Source of the DNA: Paenibacillus tengchongensis
GTDB lineage: Bacteria > Bacillota > Bacilli > Paenibacillales > Paenibacillaceae
Assembly (NCBI RefSeq): GCF_008973665.1
Contig: NZ_WACP01000010.1
Location: forward strand, 62,001 to 126,000
DNA length: 64,000 bases
Direction: 5' to 3'
Shown: piece by piece, positions 18,233 through 26,091 of the stretch
Layout of the letters: every line of letters begins with the position of its first letter
Position numbering within the stretch: position 1 is the stretch's first letter
Program-made: the position numbers and the translations under genes
The notes under the pieces: generated by a model
Told to the model about the DNA's origin: nothing
Seen by the model: the letters and a program-made list of their open reading frames with translations, nothing else
Database searches by the model: none

Positions 18233-19135
18233 CTAGTCCTGCAAATAGTAAGCGTAACAGGCCGCTGCTTCCGCCTCCCGGAAGCCTTCGCTGGTGTACA
18301 GCGCTTTGGCCCGCTCATTCTCGGCATTGACACACAGCATTGTCCGGCCATAGTCCCGCCCATCGGCGTAACGAAGCGCCGCCCGCAGCAGCAGCCTGCC
18401 AAGCCCCTTGCCCTGATACTCCGGCAGCAGCGCCAGCGGCCCGATATTCATCGCCGGCACGCCCTCATACTCGTCGGCCGCACCGCGCACAATGCCGACG
18501 GGTTTTCCTTCATGGCGGAGCATGAGCATGCCGCCTTCCAGATAATCTCTTCGGGCTGCCATTTGCCCCACCGTTTCCGGTGCTTGCGGCGCCTCGCTGC
18601 CCTGCAGCTTGGCGAAGCCGCGGTTGCGCACCTCGCACCAGGCCGCTTCGTCGCATCCCGGCCGGAATGGTACCAGCGCATACCCCTCCGGCAGCACCGG
18701 CTCCGGCAACCCCGTGTTTTCCCGCACCAAGATATACGAATAGCGCTCCACTGCGAAGCCCGCCGCAATGATCCGTTCCATTTCATCCGTATGTACGGTT
18801 GGCACAAACACATTCAACTTCTCACACCCTGCCGTGTGAGGCAGAACCGCCTGCAAGAGCGCGCTGTATACCCCGGAATCCCGGTCCTTCTCCGCATGCA
18901 GAATCCGGAAACGGCCCTTCCGCCCCCGGGACCTGTACTCACCCAGAATGAGCGAGACCGCTCCGGTCAATATACCCTGCGGATCCACTGCGATGTAAGT
19001 TGGATTCTCCGGCGACAGGCTGAATTTCTCCAAATCCTCGTCATACAGAAAGGATTCATCCAGCCGGCTGCGGTTCCTCCGGCAATATTCCAGAAACTCC
19101 TGCTTCCGCGCTTCTTCCAGCGCTATAACTCTCAT
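18233..19135 (-). CDS. two-domain GNAT family acetyltransferase
   Basis: A 300-residue protein; ATG 19135 follows GGGAGG. The C-terminal half has a full GNAT acetyl-CoA site (IGPLALLPEYQGKGLGRLLL, about residues 230-250) followed by NAENERAKALYTSEGF. The N-terminal half (LTGAVSLILGEY ... GCEKLNVFV) looks like a degenerate second GNAT domain. It is probably a cytoplasmic N-acetyltransferase; the substrate is unknown. It lies upstream of the TIR-like gene on the same strand with a 203-bp gap, so co-transcription is uncertain. Confidence 0.85.
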   Translation of the reverse strand: MRVIALEEARKQEFLEYCRRNRSRLDESFLYDEDLEKFSLSPENPTYIAVDPQGILTGAVSLILGEYRSRGRKGRFRILHAEKDRDSGVYSALLQAVLPHTAGCEKLNVFVPTVHTDEMERIIAAGFAVERYSYILVRENTGLPEPVLPEGYALVPFRPGCDEAAWCEVRNRGFAKLQGSEAPQAPETVGQMAARRDYLEGGMLMLRHEGKPVGIVRGAADEYEGVPAMNIGPLALLPEYQGKGLGRLLLRAALRYADGRDYGRTMLCVNAENERAKALYTSEGFREAEAAACYAYYLQD

Positions 19136-19279
19136 CCCGTATCCTCCCGGCTCTCCATGTGACCACAGCATATTTACAAATTTTCGGCATGATAACAAGT
19201 ATGCCAGGCGCCAGCTTTGGACGGAAGCCCTAAATCCGTATTCATCCCATATATTCCTTCGTGCCGCCAAGCTGAAAAT

Positions 19280-19933
19280 TCACGGCAGGTTTAGCATAAT
19301 CAATATAATTACCAGTGCGCCCGGCATCAGCGTCGCCGGAAAGCCTCTGTACCGCTCTTTCCGTTCGACAATAACAATCAGGATGATATTCAGCAGCTGG
19401 CCCAGGACAATCAGCGGCAATCCTGTCCAAGGATTCAGCTCATCCGGGAACTCCAGAACGGTCAACGTCAGAAAGGCATAATACATCAGATCACCGGCAC
19501 CGATTATGGGCGTAAGGCCCGCCCGGCCCGGAACCGGCAGACAAATGGACAGCCGGGCCAGAGATTGCCGGTTGTTCATCAGTACGGCATTGGGCGTTCG
19601 GCGCCCGATCCGCATAAAGCTGAACACATCCGCCGCCACAATCCCCCCCAGAATAGACACACACCCGGACAGCGAGGGCTGAAGAAAGCCGAAGATTACC
19701 AAGGCCAGTGCCACCGGACAGAAGACATTAATAATATTATGCAGGTACAGCACTTTCACGCTTAACGCCTGTTTCCACAGCCGTACACTTACGCCGATTC
19801 CTGCAGCCAGCACAAGGAGTGCCGCCTCCGTACGGATCGGCCTTACTATTGCGGCCAACAAAATAACGAGCAGCGTCAGCAGGATCATGTAGTGAAATTC
19901 ACGGCGCTGCCATTCTTTCCTCGCTACCAGCAT
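19280..19933 (-). CDS. presenilin/SPP-like GxGD membrane protein
   Basis: A 217-residue protein with about six to seven hydrophobic segments. Three elements occur in presenilin/signal-peptide-peptidase order: an intramembrane aspartate D102 in VAADVFSF, then D148 in IIGAGDLMYYAFL (GxGD motif, compare GLGDFIFYSVL in presenilin), then a PAL-like FPATLMPGALVII at 198-210. The aspartates are 46 residues apart. It has no CxxC or GxGDxK features of prepilin peptidases. It may be a small intramembrane aspartyl protease. ATG 19933 follows GGGAGG, 12 bp after the upstream membrane-protein gene. The assignment rests on motif reading alone. Confidence 0.6.
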   Translation of the reverse strand: MLVARKEWQRREFHYMILLTLLVILLAAIVRPIRTEAALLVLAAGIGVSVRLWKQALSVKVLYLHNIINVFCPVALALVIFGFLQPSLSGCVSILGGIVAADVFSFMRIGRRTPNAVLMNNRQSLARLSICLPVPGRAGLTPIIGAGDLMYYAFLTLTVLEFPDELNPWTGLPLIVLGQLLNIILIVIVERKERYRGFPATLMPGALVIILIMLNLP

Positions 19934-19945
19934 CGCTATGCCTCC

Positions 19946-20362
19946 CTACATTTGTTTGCCGAGCTTCATCGTATACACGATCTGCAAGAGATATGCCAGC
20001 AGATAAAGCCCCACCGCCGCAAGTACCAGCCATAAGGGGGACTGCGCTGCAATCAGCAGGAACGGGACAACGATCATCACGATAATCATTCTGTCAAAAG
20101 CTTTCGCTTTCGCCTGATAACGGATCGCCATGCTGCGTTCATCCCCGGAGTCAATCCGCTTCTGCCGCTCCTGTTCCGGACGCTTGCGGTAATAACGCCG
20201 CGTCAGCAGCATTGCCGTATTGGACCCGATCAGGCCAGCGCCGATCCCCAGCCCCAGCCCGGCCCAGACTTCGGCGCCATTCCAGGCGGCCAGCAGCCCG
20301 GCGGCGGCAAGCAGCACGCCCAGGATCAGAAGCCCTCTCTCTACCCACAGCGGCCTATTCAT
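19946..20362 (-). CDS. four-helix membrane protein of an XRE-regulated operon
   Basis: A 138-residue protein with two N-terminal helices (LLILGVLLAAAGLLAAW; WAGLGLGIGAGLIGSNTAML), a basic cytoplasmic loop (RRYYRKRPEQERQKR) and two C-terminal helices. The start overlaps the XRE gene stop by 4 bp (ATGA). Small regulator plus membrane-protein pairs of this shape are frequent in Bacillales, with the membrane protein usually of unknown function. Here it could be a partner or substrate of the GxGD protein that follows. Confidence 0.75.
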   Translation of the reverse strand: MNRPLWVERGLLILGVLLAAAGLLAAWNGAEVWAGLGLGIGAGLIGSNTAMLLTRRYYRKRPEQERQKRIDSGDERSMAIRYQAKAKAFDRMIIVMIVVPFLLIAAQSPLWLVLAAVGLYLLAYLLQIVYTMKLGKQM

Positions 20363-20562
20363 AACGGCTCCTCCTCATAAATAAAAATATCCTCAATGGA
20401 GAGCTTAAAGTAGCGGGCGAGTTTGAAGGCGAGTGTAATCGAGGGATTATATCTTCCGTTCTCCAGTGAGCCTATGGTCTGCCGGGATACCTGCAGCGCC
20501 TCGGCCAGCTCTTCCTGCTTAATGCCCCGCTCTTTGCGGAGCTCCTCCAGCCGGTTGAGCAT
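20359..20562 (-). CDS. XRE-family small transcriptional regulator
   Basis: A 67-residue helix-turn-helix protein (RKERGIKQEELAEALQVSRQ then TIGSLENGRYNPSITLAFKL), complete and without an effector domain, like YgzD/YozG. The start follows GGGGTGAGGAG. Two matching imperfect palindromes flank its promoter, so it probably controls its own operon, including the four-helix protein and the presenilin-like protein. Confidence 0.92.
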   Translation of the reverse strand: MLNRLEELRKERGIKQEELAEALQVSRQTIGSLENGRYNPSITLAFKLARYFKLSIEDIFIYEEEPL

Positions 20563-20583
20563 CTCCTCACCCCAAATTCATAT

Positions 20584-20599
20584 GTAAAGTTTGCTTTCC
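20584..20599. promoter_or_regulatory. putative XRE operator 1
   Basis: GTAAAGTTTGCTTTCC is an imperfect palindrome just downstream of the -10 box. A second copy differing only in the centre lies at 20630-20645. Confidence 0.5.
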
Positions 20600-20605
20600 A
20601 TAATG

Positions 20606-20634
20606 ATCATAACACCAGCCCCAAGCGATGTAAA
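20606..20634 (-). promoter_or_regulatory. sigma-A promoter of the XRE operon
   Basis: TTTACA (20629-20634) and TATGAT (20606-20611) are separated by 17 bp on the minus strand, 44 bp before the XRE start. Confidence 0.7.
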
Positions 20635-20645
20635 GCGAACTTTCC
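20630..20645. promoter_or_regulatory. putative XRE operator 2
   Basis: GTAAAGCGAACTTTCC matches operator 1 in both arms and overlaps the -35 box. The copies are 46 bp apart, so a bound regulator could block or loop the promoter. Confidence 0.5.
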
Positions 20646-20715
20646 ATGCCATCCAAAAAAAGGTATGCCGTCCTGCTCCCAAATGTTCCGGGCAGCCCCG
20701 GCCAGAAAGCGGCGC

Positions 20716-21300
20716 CTAGGGCAGCCGCTCCCCGATACCGGCGAAGGCCGCCGCCACCAGCTGCCGCACGTATACATCATCCAGCGGCTCACCGGTCAGC
20801 AGCAGCCGGTAAAAAATCGGCCCATAGATCAGGTCCGTGCATAATCCGCTGTCCACATCCTCACGCAGCTCCCCGCACTGTCTCCCCCGCTCCAGCAGCT
20901 GCCGCGCCTCCTGGCGCCGCGGATGGAAATAACGGGTCTGGTAGGCCTCTTTAAGCCCGGGGTCCTTCTGCCCCTCACCGATAATTTCCGTGATGATTTT
21001 TCCTTCCCGGCTAAGCAGGAACCGGGCAAGACTTACTGCATGCTCCTCTATATCCCCGAACACGGAGCCGGTATCCGGCAGCGGCAGCCGTGAGGATGCG
21101 GCCGATAAATAACCGTCCATTACGACGGCGGCTTTATTCGGCCACCATTTATAAATGGTGGCTTTGCTGACGCCCGCCCGCTCGGCGATTTTCTCCACTG
21201 TTACCGCAGCGAAGCCTGTATCCAGCAGCAGGTCATAGGCGGCGGTAAGAATTGCCTGCTGGGTCTGCACATTGCGTGGACGTCCTCTTTTCATATTCAT
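20716..21300 (-). CDS. TetR/AcrR family transcriptional regulator
   Basis: A 194-residue regulator. ATG 21300 is seven bases after AAGGAGAG. The TetR DNA-binding domain (about 9-55) is intact: ILTAAYDLLLDTGFAAVTVE then AERAGVSKATIYKWWPNKA. The ligand domain (TetR_C_33-like) occupies the rest. It is divergent from an MFS exporter gene, the classic arrangement of a drug-efflux repressor and its target. Confidence 0.9.
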   Translation of the reverse strand: MNMKRGRPRNVQTQQAILTAAYDLLLDTGFAAVTVEKIAERAGVSKATIYKWWPNKAAVVMDGYLSAASSRLPLPDTGSVFGDIEEHAVSLARFLLSREGKIITEIIGEGQKDPGLKEAYQTRYFHPRRQEARQLLERGRQCGELREDVDSGLCTDLIYGPIFYRLLLTGEPLDDVYVRQLVAAAFAGIGERLP

Positions 21301-21418
21301 CTGCACTCTCTCCTTGTAATGGATCATCAACCACAGGTGATTCGCTGCAGCTTAGTCACAGAAACTATACGTTCATTTTACTAAAAAATGAAGGCAAAAG
21401 AAAAAGGCAAAAAGACTA

Positions 21419-21447
21419 TTTACAAAACGCTGCGTTCAGTATATTAT
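21419..21447 (+). promoter_or_regulatory. sigma-A promoter of the MFS gene
   Basis: TTTACA and TATTAT are separated by exactly 17 bp. The spacer contains one copy of the repeated CGTTCAGTAT element. Confidence 0.75.
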
Positions 21448-21482
21448 TTGGATATCGAATTAATAAACTAAACGTTCAGTAT
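21433..21482. promoter_or_regulatory. putative TetR operator repeats
   Basis: CGTTCAGTAT occurs at 21433-21442 (inside the promoter) and 21473-21482, 40 bp apart and in the same orientation. A related ACGTTCATTT lies at 21369 near the TetR gene. Placement fits repression of both divergent genes. Confidence 0.5.
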
Positions 21483-21506
21483 TTATTTTAAGGAGGATGA
21501 TTTACT

Positions 21507-22730
21507 ATGAAACCGGCAACGCCTGCTGCACCTCACCGCATTTCAAGCTGGATGATGTTCCTGCTGGCCGCTTCCTGCGGCCTCATCGTCGCCAATCTGT
21601 ATTATGCCCAGACTCTGGTGGGTCCGATCAGCGCATCCACCGGCCTTTCTCCCGCTGCGGCGGGCTTTATCGTCACCATTACGCAAATCGGTTATGTGGC
21701 CGGTCTCCTGTTTATCGTACCGCTGAGCGATATGGTGGAGAACCGGCGGCTCGCGGTGATCTTCCTGACCATCGCCGCCCTTGCACTGCTCGGCGCCGGC
21801 TTTGCCGGCAGTGCCCCTCTCTTCCTGGCTTCGTCCCTGGTCGTCGGTGTAGGCTCGGTGGTCGCACAGATTCTGGTCCCCTACGCCACCTACCTCTCCT
21901 CTGAAGAGCAGCGCGGCCGCGTCGTCGGCAATGTGATGAGCGGTCTGCTGCTGGGCATTATGTTCGCCCGTCCGCTGGCCAGCTTCATCACCAGCCTGTG
22001 GGGCTGGCGGGCCGTCTTTCTTCTGTCAGCCGGCATCACCGCCGTCCTGACGCTCGTGCTTTCCCGTGCGCTTCCGCAGCGCCGCCCGGACCACAGCGCC
22101 CGCTACGGCCAATTGATCGCCTCGCTCGGCACCCTCTTCACCCGTACGCCGGCCCTGCGCCGGCGGGCCTTCTACCAGGCTTGCCTGTTCGGGGCCTTCA
22201 GCCTCTTCTGGACCACCGTGCCGCTGCGGCTGGCCGATGATTTCGGGATGTCGCAGCAGGGAATTGCCTTGTTCGCACTGGTTGGCGTCGGCGGAGCCAT
22301 TGCGGCGCCCATTGCCGGACGTCTCGCCGACAAAGGCCTGACCCGGCCGATGACCGCACTGGCCCTGGTCATTGCCGTCCTGTCCTTCCTGCTTGTCTAT
22401 CTCGTTCAGGGCCATTCGGCAGGTGCGCTGGCGCTGCTCCTGGTGTCCGCAGTAACGCTCGATATGGCCGTATCGGGCAACCTCGTGCTCGGCCAGCGGG
22501 TCATTTATTCTCTCGGCAGCGAAGCGCGCGGACGGCTCAACGGACTCTTCATGTCGATCTTCTTCATCGGAGGTGCCGTCGGTTCAAGCCTGGGCGGCTG
22601 GTCGTACGCCCACGGAGGCTGGAATCTCAGCGCGTTACTCGGCGCTCTTCTGCCGATCATCGCCATGTTCTACTTTTTGACTGAAAAGAAGATCCCTATC
22701 CCTGAGCAGCTTTCCCAAGGAACCAAGTAA
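21507..22730 (+). CDS. MFS transporter (efflux type)
   Basis: A 407-residue protein with 12 predicted membrane helices. It starts after AAGGAGG. The helix 2-3 loop reads PLSDMVENRRLAV, a variant of the MFS motif A, and ARPLASFITSLWGWRAVF is typical of drug/arabinose exporters of the YnfM type. It probably exports a small toxic compound using the proton gradient; the substrate is likely the TetR ligand. Ends 50 bp before a strong terminator. Confidence 0.88.
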   Translation: MKPATPAAPHRISSWMMFLLAASCGLIVANLYYAQTLVGPISASTGLSPAAAGFIVTITQIGYVAGLLFIVPLSDMVENRRLAVIFLTIAALALLGAGFAGSAPLFLASSLVVGVGSVVAQILVPYATYLSSEEQRGRVVGNVMSGLLLGIMFARPLASFITSLWGWRAVFLLSAGITAVLTLVLSRALPQRRPDHSARYGQLIASLGTLFTRTPALRRRAFYQACLFGAFSLFWTTVPLRLADDFGMSQQGIALFALVGVGGAIAAPIAGRLADKGLTRPMTALALVIAVLSFLLVYLVQGHSAGALALLLVSAVTLDMAVSGNLVLGQRVIYSLGSEARGRLNGLFMSIFFIGGAVGSSLGGWSYAHGGWNLSALLGALLPIIAMFYFLTEKKIPIPEQLSQGTK

Positions 22731-22779
22731 GAAGACTGTCTACCAATCTTGGTCAAATCCGGCCGAGAATTAAACAACA

Positions 22780-22828
22780 CACAAGCAAGCCGCCTTCCCG
22801 GGTCATTACGGAGGGCGGCTTGCCTGTG
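22780..22828. terminator. bidirectional terminator
   Basis: Arms at 22780-22798 and 22811-22828 (CAAGCAAGCCGCC and GGCGGCTTGCCTG) sit between the converging MFS and lipoprotein genes. Confidence 0.8.
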
Positions 22829-22830
22829 TT

Positions 22831-23508
22831 TTACGGGATTAGCCCGTCAAGAAACTTTGCCAATTCATTCAAATTATCGCATGTAAACCCGATTTCTGCC
22901 GTTTCTCGCCCGACCGGCAGATAGAACGCCAGATTCATACGCCCTTCCATACCGACAATCAGCGCTGTACCGGAATCATCGGCCTGCCCGTGCAACAGTT
23001 CGGCAATTCTCTCAGAATTGTCAACATTCCGGGCATCCTCGTCTATTTCGTAAACGGTAATGTTACCACTTTTCATCATGGATATATTATCGTTAAGGAT
23101 AGTCAGCCGGTCATTCACCCGTTCACGCTTTGCCTCCCCGTCCAGCCCGTAACCGGACAAGATTTCCGCTTCCGTCGGCTTCTGGTCCCGGGCGGCATAG
23201 AAATAGTAACGGTCATGAACCGTATGCGCACCGCTTAATTCCGGGGTAATCCCGTATTCTGCGGAACGGTATAACTCAAATTTAAACACCGTTGAAGAAG
23301 CGTCATATACCAGCTCAAGCGGACCCGTCCCGGCAACGTAGGCCGGCAATATATAAGTATGGCCCTCAAGCGCCTGTTCCGCATTCCGGCGCCATTCCCG
23401 GTAGGACGCATCCGGTTCATTCTCCGTGAACTTGCAGGAAGATACTGTCACAACCAGACCGCCGAGGACTGCAATGAACCGCCATGTTTTAATGCTGACC
23501 ACCTGCAT
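22831..23508 (-). CDS. lipoprotein of unknown function
   Basis: A 225-residue protein with a lipoprotein signal: TWRFIAVLGGLVVTVSSC, lipobox cysteine at residue 25. The mature part is acidic and soluble; its middle (EAILSGYGLDGEAKRERVND) is helical and the end (NLNELAKFLDGLIP) is amphipathic. No family recognised. The ribosome binding site before ATG 23508 is weak, so the exact start is uncertain. It would sit on the outer face of the membrane. Confidence 0.7.
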   Translation of the reverse strand: MQVVSIKTWRFIAVLGGLVVTVSSCKFTENEPDASYREWRRNAEQALEGHTYILPAYVAGTGPLELVYDASSTVFKFELYRSAEYGITPELSGAHTVHDRYYFYAARDQKPTEAEILSGYGLDGEAKRERVNDRLTILNDNISMMKSGNITVYEIDEDARNVDNSERIAELLHGQADDSGTALIVGMEGRMNLAFYLPVGRETAEIGFTCDNLNELAKFLDGLIP

Positions 23509-23620
23509 CTCATGAAATATTCAGCGCTTTTGCTTCAGCATAACAGCCGATAAAGACCCGAATTATTAAGAAAGACATACATTCCGGCTCTCTTGCCAAA
23601 CTTTAAGGAGGACTTCCGCC

Positions 23621-24127
23621 ATGAACAAAAACCGCACGATTACCGCAGCCGTACTGCTCACCTGCACCCTGGCCGCCGGGGTTACAGCCGTTTCGGCAGC
23701 GCCGGCTTTCTTCCCGGGCACAAAGAGCAGTCCGCAGGTTGCCTCAGCCATTCCTGCCTCTGCAGCCACACCAGCCATCTCTGCCGAAACCAGGGAGCAG
23801 CTGGCCCGCCAGTGGGCGGAAGCCTGGAAGAGCAGGGACGGAAAGCTGCGCTTTGTCATCATGAGCGGTAAGCTGCAGGAAGAATACCGCAGCCGGCAGG
23901 CGCTGGAGACCGGCGATGCGGATAACGACGTCATCCGCTGGTCCAGCCCTTGGGTGGAGGAATATACTATAGCAACGGAGGAAGACACAGTACTTATCAC
24001 CTACCAGTACACCGATTCCTCCGGCAACCGTTATGAAGGCAGCGAACGCTTAAGCTTCGGAGCTGAGAAAGGGCAGACAGTGGTTACCGGATGTGAAACC
24101 CTGGAGGAAATGAAGCAGCTATCCTGA
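23621..24127 (+). CDS. secreted protein, possibly NTF2-like
   Basis: A 168-residue protein; ATG 23621 follows AAGGAGG. Signal peptide MNKNRTITAAVLLTCTLAAG ending near VSAAPA (about residue 27). The mature part TREQLARQWAEAWKSRDGKL followed by WVEEYTI and a terminal beta region resembles NTF2-like or DUF-type stress proteins, but the match is loose. It faces the frameshifted lipoprotein gene downstream. Confidence 0.7.
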   Translation: MNKNRTITAAVLLTCTLAAGVTAVSAAPAFFPGTKSSPQVASAIPASAATPAISAETREQLARQWAEAWKSRDGKLRFVIMSGKLQEEYRSRQALETGDADNDVIRWSSPWVEEYTIATEEDTVLITYQYTDSSGNRYEGSERLSFGAEKGQTVVTGCETLEEMKQLS

Positions 24128-24170
24128 CAGCCGCCGCCCCCGGTATGCGGAAGAGGTGGAATCCAGGCTA

Positions 24171-24708
24171 TTATTTTATCCAGTGGTCTCCTGCGTCGGC
24201 CGTCTTGTATTCATAACGCTCCGTTGTCTGACCGTCTGCGAATTCCATGCTCAGGCTGCCCTGCCGATGATCCGTTCCGCCCAACTGCGGCGGCGATACA
24301 TTCCCGTATTTGGACCCTGGCGGCAGCTCTATCGGCTGCAGGATCGAGGTAACCAGCAGCCAAACCTTTTTCCTTCCGTCTTCTTCAACCATGGATACGA
24401 AAATATTGTCTTTGGTCAGCAGCTGGTTTAAATCCGGGTTAAGCCGAATCTCCGCCTTCGTCCAGGCCGCGCCCGTGTCCGCACTGTAATAGCACCATAA
24501 GCTGGCCCGCTCTCCTTCAACCGCCGAGTAGATAACCCATCCTTCGGCCCCGGTGAACCGGGTAAAAACTTCGTCCGAACCCGCCGGTACATCACCTGGC
24601 CTTGGATACACCGGACCCGAGCTGTTCACGGAAGCCGGACTACTGTGAACAACCAATATTTCCTGCAAGCAGAGACATCGCCACTATCATGAATATTATC
24701 CTCGGCAC
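24171..24708 (-). pseudogene. lipoprotein gene broken by a one-base frameshift
   Basis: GTG 24708, 4 bases after GGAGGAGCC, begins a clear lipoprotein signal: MPRIIFMIVAMSLLAGNIGC, then SQ and TAG at 24640-24642. Shifting by one base right there continues into a long open frame (SSPASVNSSGPVYPRPG ... to stop at 24171), which on its own lacks any ribosome binding site or export signal. The joined product would be about 178 residues with a cysteine at position 20. Either a real inactivating mutation or a sequencing error just after the lipobox. Function of the mature domain unknown. Confidence 0.72.
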
Positions 24709-24913
24709 TCCGGCTCCTCCTTTAGCAGACGCTGCATGCTGTCATACGATGCAAACACACATTGATTATAGCCAAAATCAGATGGGATAAAGTTACATCC
24801 ATTCTTGCATTTTCGTAATAACCATTTATACCGCAATGAATATCAGGTCCTCGTCTGTGATAGAGCCTTTGGTTGCTGTGGTCTGACTTCAAATTCCGTT
24901 AACTATAAAAAAG

Positions 24914-24951
24914 CAAAAAATCCCGCTGTTGCCGAAGCAACAGCGGGATTT
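24914..24951 (-). terminator. intrinsic terminator of tRNA-Leu
   Basis: AAATCCCGCTGTTGC, a TTCG tetraloop (minus strand) and the complementary arm, followed by a T-run on the minus strand, begin 11 bp past the tRNA. Confidence 0.92.
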
Positions 24952-24961
24952 CTGTAAGCAA

Positions 24962-25046
<85 letters not shown>

Positions 25047-25084
25047 GTATCTTGTGTGATCCGTTTTTCGCGGCCACAAGATAG

Positions 25085-25113
25085 ATCTTACCACGCTGAG
25101 GAATTTGAGTCAA
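25085..25113 (-). promoter_or_regulatory. sigma-A promoter of tRNA-Leu
   Basis: TTGACT and TAAGAT, 17 bp apart, end 39 bp before the tRNA. Confidence 0.8.
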
Positions 25114-25157
25114 CACTTTTTTATAAAACTTTTTTACAAACATTTATTGCATAATTC

Positions 25158-25187
25158 TTGCTTTCAAAACCTGGAAAGATGTATAAT
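25158..25187 (+). promoter_or_regulatory. sigma-A promoter before the 151-residue protein gene
   Basis: TTGCTT and TATAAT with an 18-bp spacer lie 41 bp before the start. Confidence 0.65.
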
Positions 25188-25227
25188 AAGAACAAAAGTT
25201 CGCATCATATAAATGAGGTGATTTATA

Positions 25228-25683
25228 ATGGCGACTACTAAGAGTAACCCTTTAAATACAGCAACTATTCCGGCAGAAATAACCAAAGACGAAACATCCC
25301 TTGTCAGAAGCTACCTGCTGCTTACATTCATTCATAAAGTATTTGAACGCGATTGCCGGGTAATCGGCAAGAGCGGCCTGTTCAAGACCCCTCAGCTCTA
25401 CATGGAGCTGGTATCCGGCGCTACGAAGAAGACCTCTGTCATGCTCCAGGAAGTAACCCGTGAGCTGACTTCCCATGGTCTGAAGATCACTACGGTCCGT
25501 CAGGATCAGCGCGGCGTTGAAGCCCGATACAATTGCCGGGGCTACACAGGAGAGATGACCATTGCCTGGCCCGGTTTCCGCAATGAGATGATGCAGCGGA
25601 TGCGCGCCTATCTGGGATTATCCCAGGAAGTCTCTCTTATGCCCAAGGAGACCCATGTGGAGCAGATGGCTTTATCCATCTAA
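25228..25683 (+). CDS. conserved-looking cytoplasmic protein of unknown function
   Basis: A 151-residue protein starting after GAGGTGATTT. It has no export signal or membrane segment. A helical N-terminal half (TSLVRSYLLLTFIHKVFERD) precedes a basic, mixed alpha/beta part (HGLKITTVRQDQRGVEARYN, then RGYTGEMTIAWPGFRNEMMQ). It is complete, with its own promoter and terminator, so it is probably a real single-gene unit. No family recognised. Confidence 0.75.
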   Translation: MATTKSNPLNTATIPAEITKDETSLVRSYLLLTFIHKVFERDCRVIGKSGLFKTPQLYMELVSGATKKTSVMLQEVTRELTSHGLKITTVRQDQRGVEARYNCRGYTGEMTIAWPGFRNEMMQRMRAYLGLSQEVSLMPKETHVEQMALSI

Positions 25684-25698
25684 GCTGCAGATGAACCA

Positions 25699-25750
25699 AA
25701 ATAAGGGGATGTTCCATTCAGCATTTGCTGATCCGAACATCCCCTTATTT
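25699..25750. terminator. bidirectional terminator
   Basis: AAATAAGGGGATGTTC (25699-25714) and its complement (25735-25750) flank an inner AGCATTTGCT hairpin, between two converging genes. Confidence 0.85.
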
Positions 25751-25766
25751 TTAACTCCGGTCTTAA

Positions 25767-25985
25767 TCAGTTCTGCTCCGGAACCCGTCTCGGCTCTTTC
25801 ACCGGCTGGTAGACATAATTGCGGTCCAGCTTGACCACCCGTTTATTGGGACGGCGCACCATCACCTGCTGATCATCCCAGGCCAGCACAATTCCCCGGA
25901 TATCGTTGGTCTCCAGCGCATCGCGCACCACGCGTATCTTTTCTCCGGAAATCCGGTAAGCATCCAGTTGTTCGTCGCTGATCAT
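25767..25985 (-). CDS. small protein of unknown function, SH3/Sm-like pattern
   Basis: 72 residues from ATG 25985, which follows AAGGAGGAAG. After one helix (ISDEQLDAYRIS) the sequence alternates like a small beta barrel (IRGIVLAWDDQQVMVRRPNK then VVKLDRNYVYQP), with basic residues facing out. This could bind RNA or a partner protein, but no family is recognised. Confidence 0.7.
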   Translation of the reverse strand: MISDEQLDAYRISGEKIRVVRDALETNDIRGIVLAWDDQQVMVRRPNKRVVKLDRNYVYQPVKEPRRVPEQN

Positions 25986-26016
25986 AACGCGCTTCCTCCT
26001 TCCACCTTCAAACCAT

Positions 26017-26050
26017 AAAAAAGCCCCGAACATTAATCATCCAGGGCCTT
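26017..26050 (-). terminator. intrinsic terminator
   Basis: An 8-bp stem with G-U pairs (AGGCCCTG and CGGGGCTT on the minus strand) followed by TTTTTTA, 40 bp after the stop of the 105-residue protein gene. Confidence 0.6.
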
Positions 26051-26091
26051 ATAACTTGATGAATAAATACGAATGTATATCTTGATGAAGT

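Noticed and set aside
19280-19933. Prepilin peptidase (A24) identity for the GxGD protein
   Set aside because: There is no GxGDxK continuation, no N-terminal catalytic domain or cysteine tetrad; the D...GxGD...PAL order fits presenilin/SPP better.
16826-20562. Prophage or integrative element
   Set aside because: No integrase, att repeats or tRNA junction is visible; codon use and GC look like the neighbours.
20607-20792. 61-codon minus-strand frame upstream of the XRE gene
   Set aside because: It overlaps the 3' end of tetR and the XRE promoter and has no start signal.
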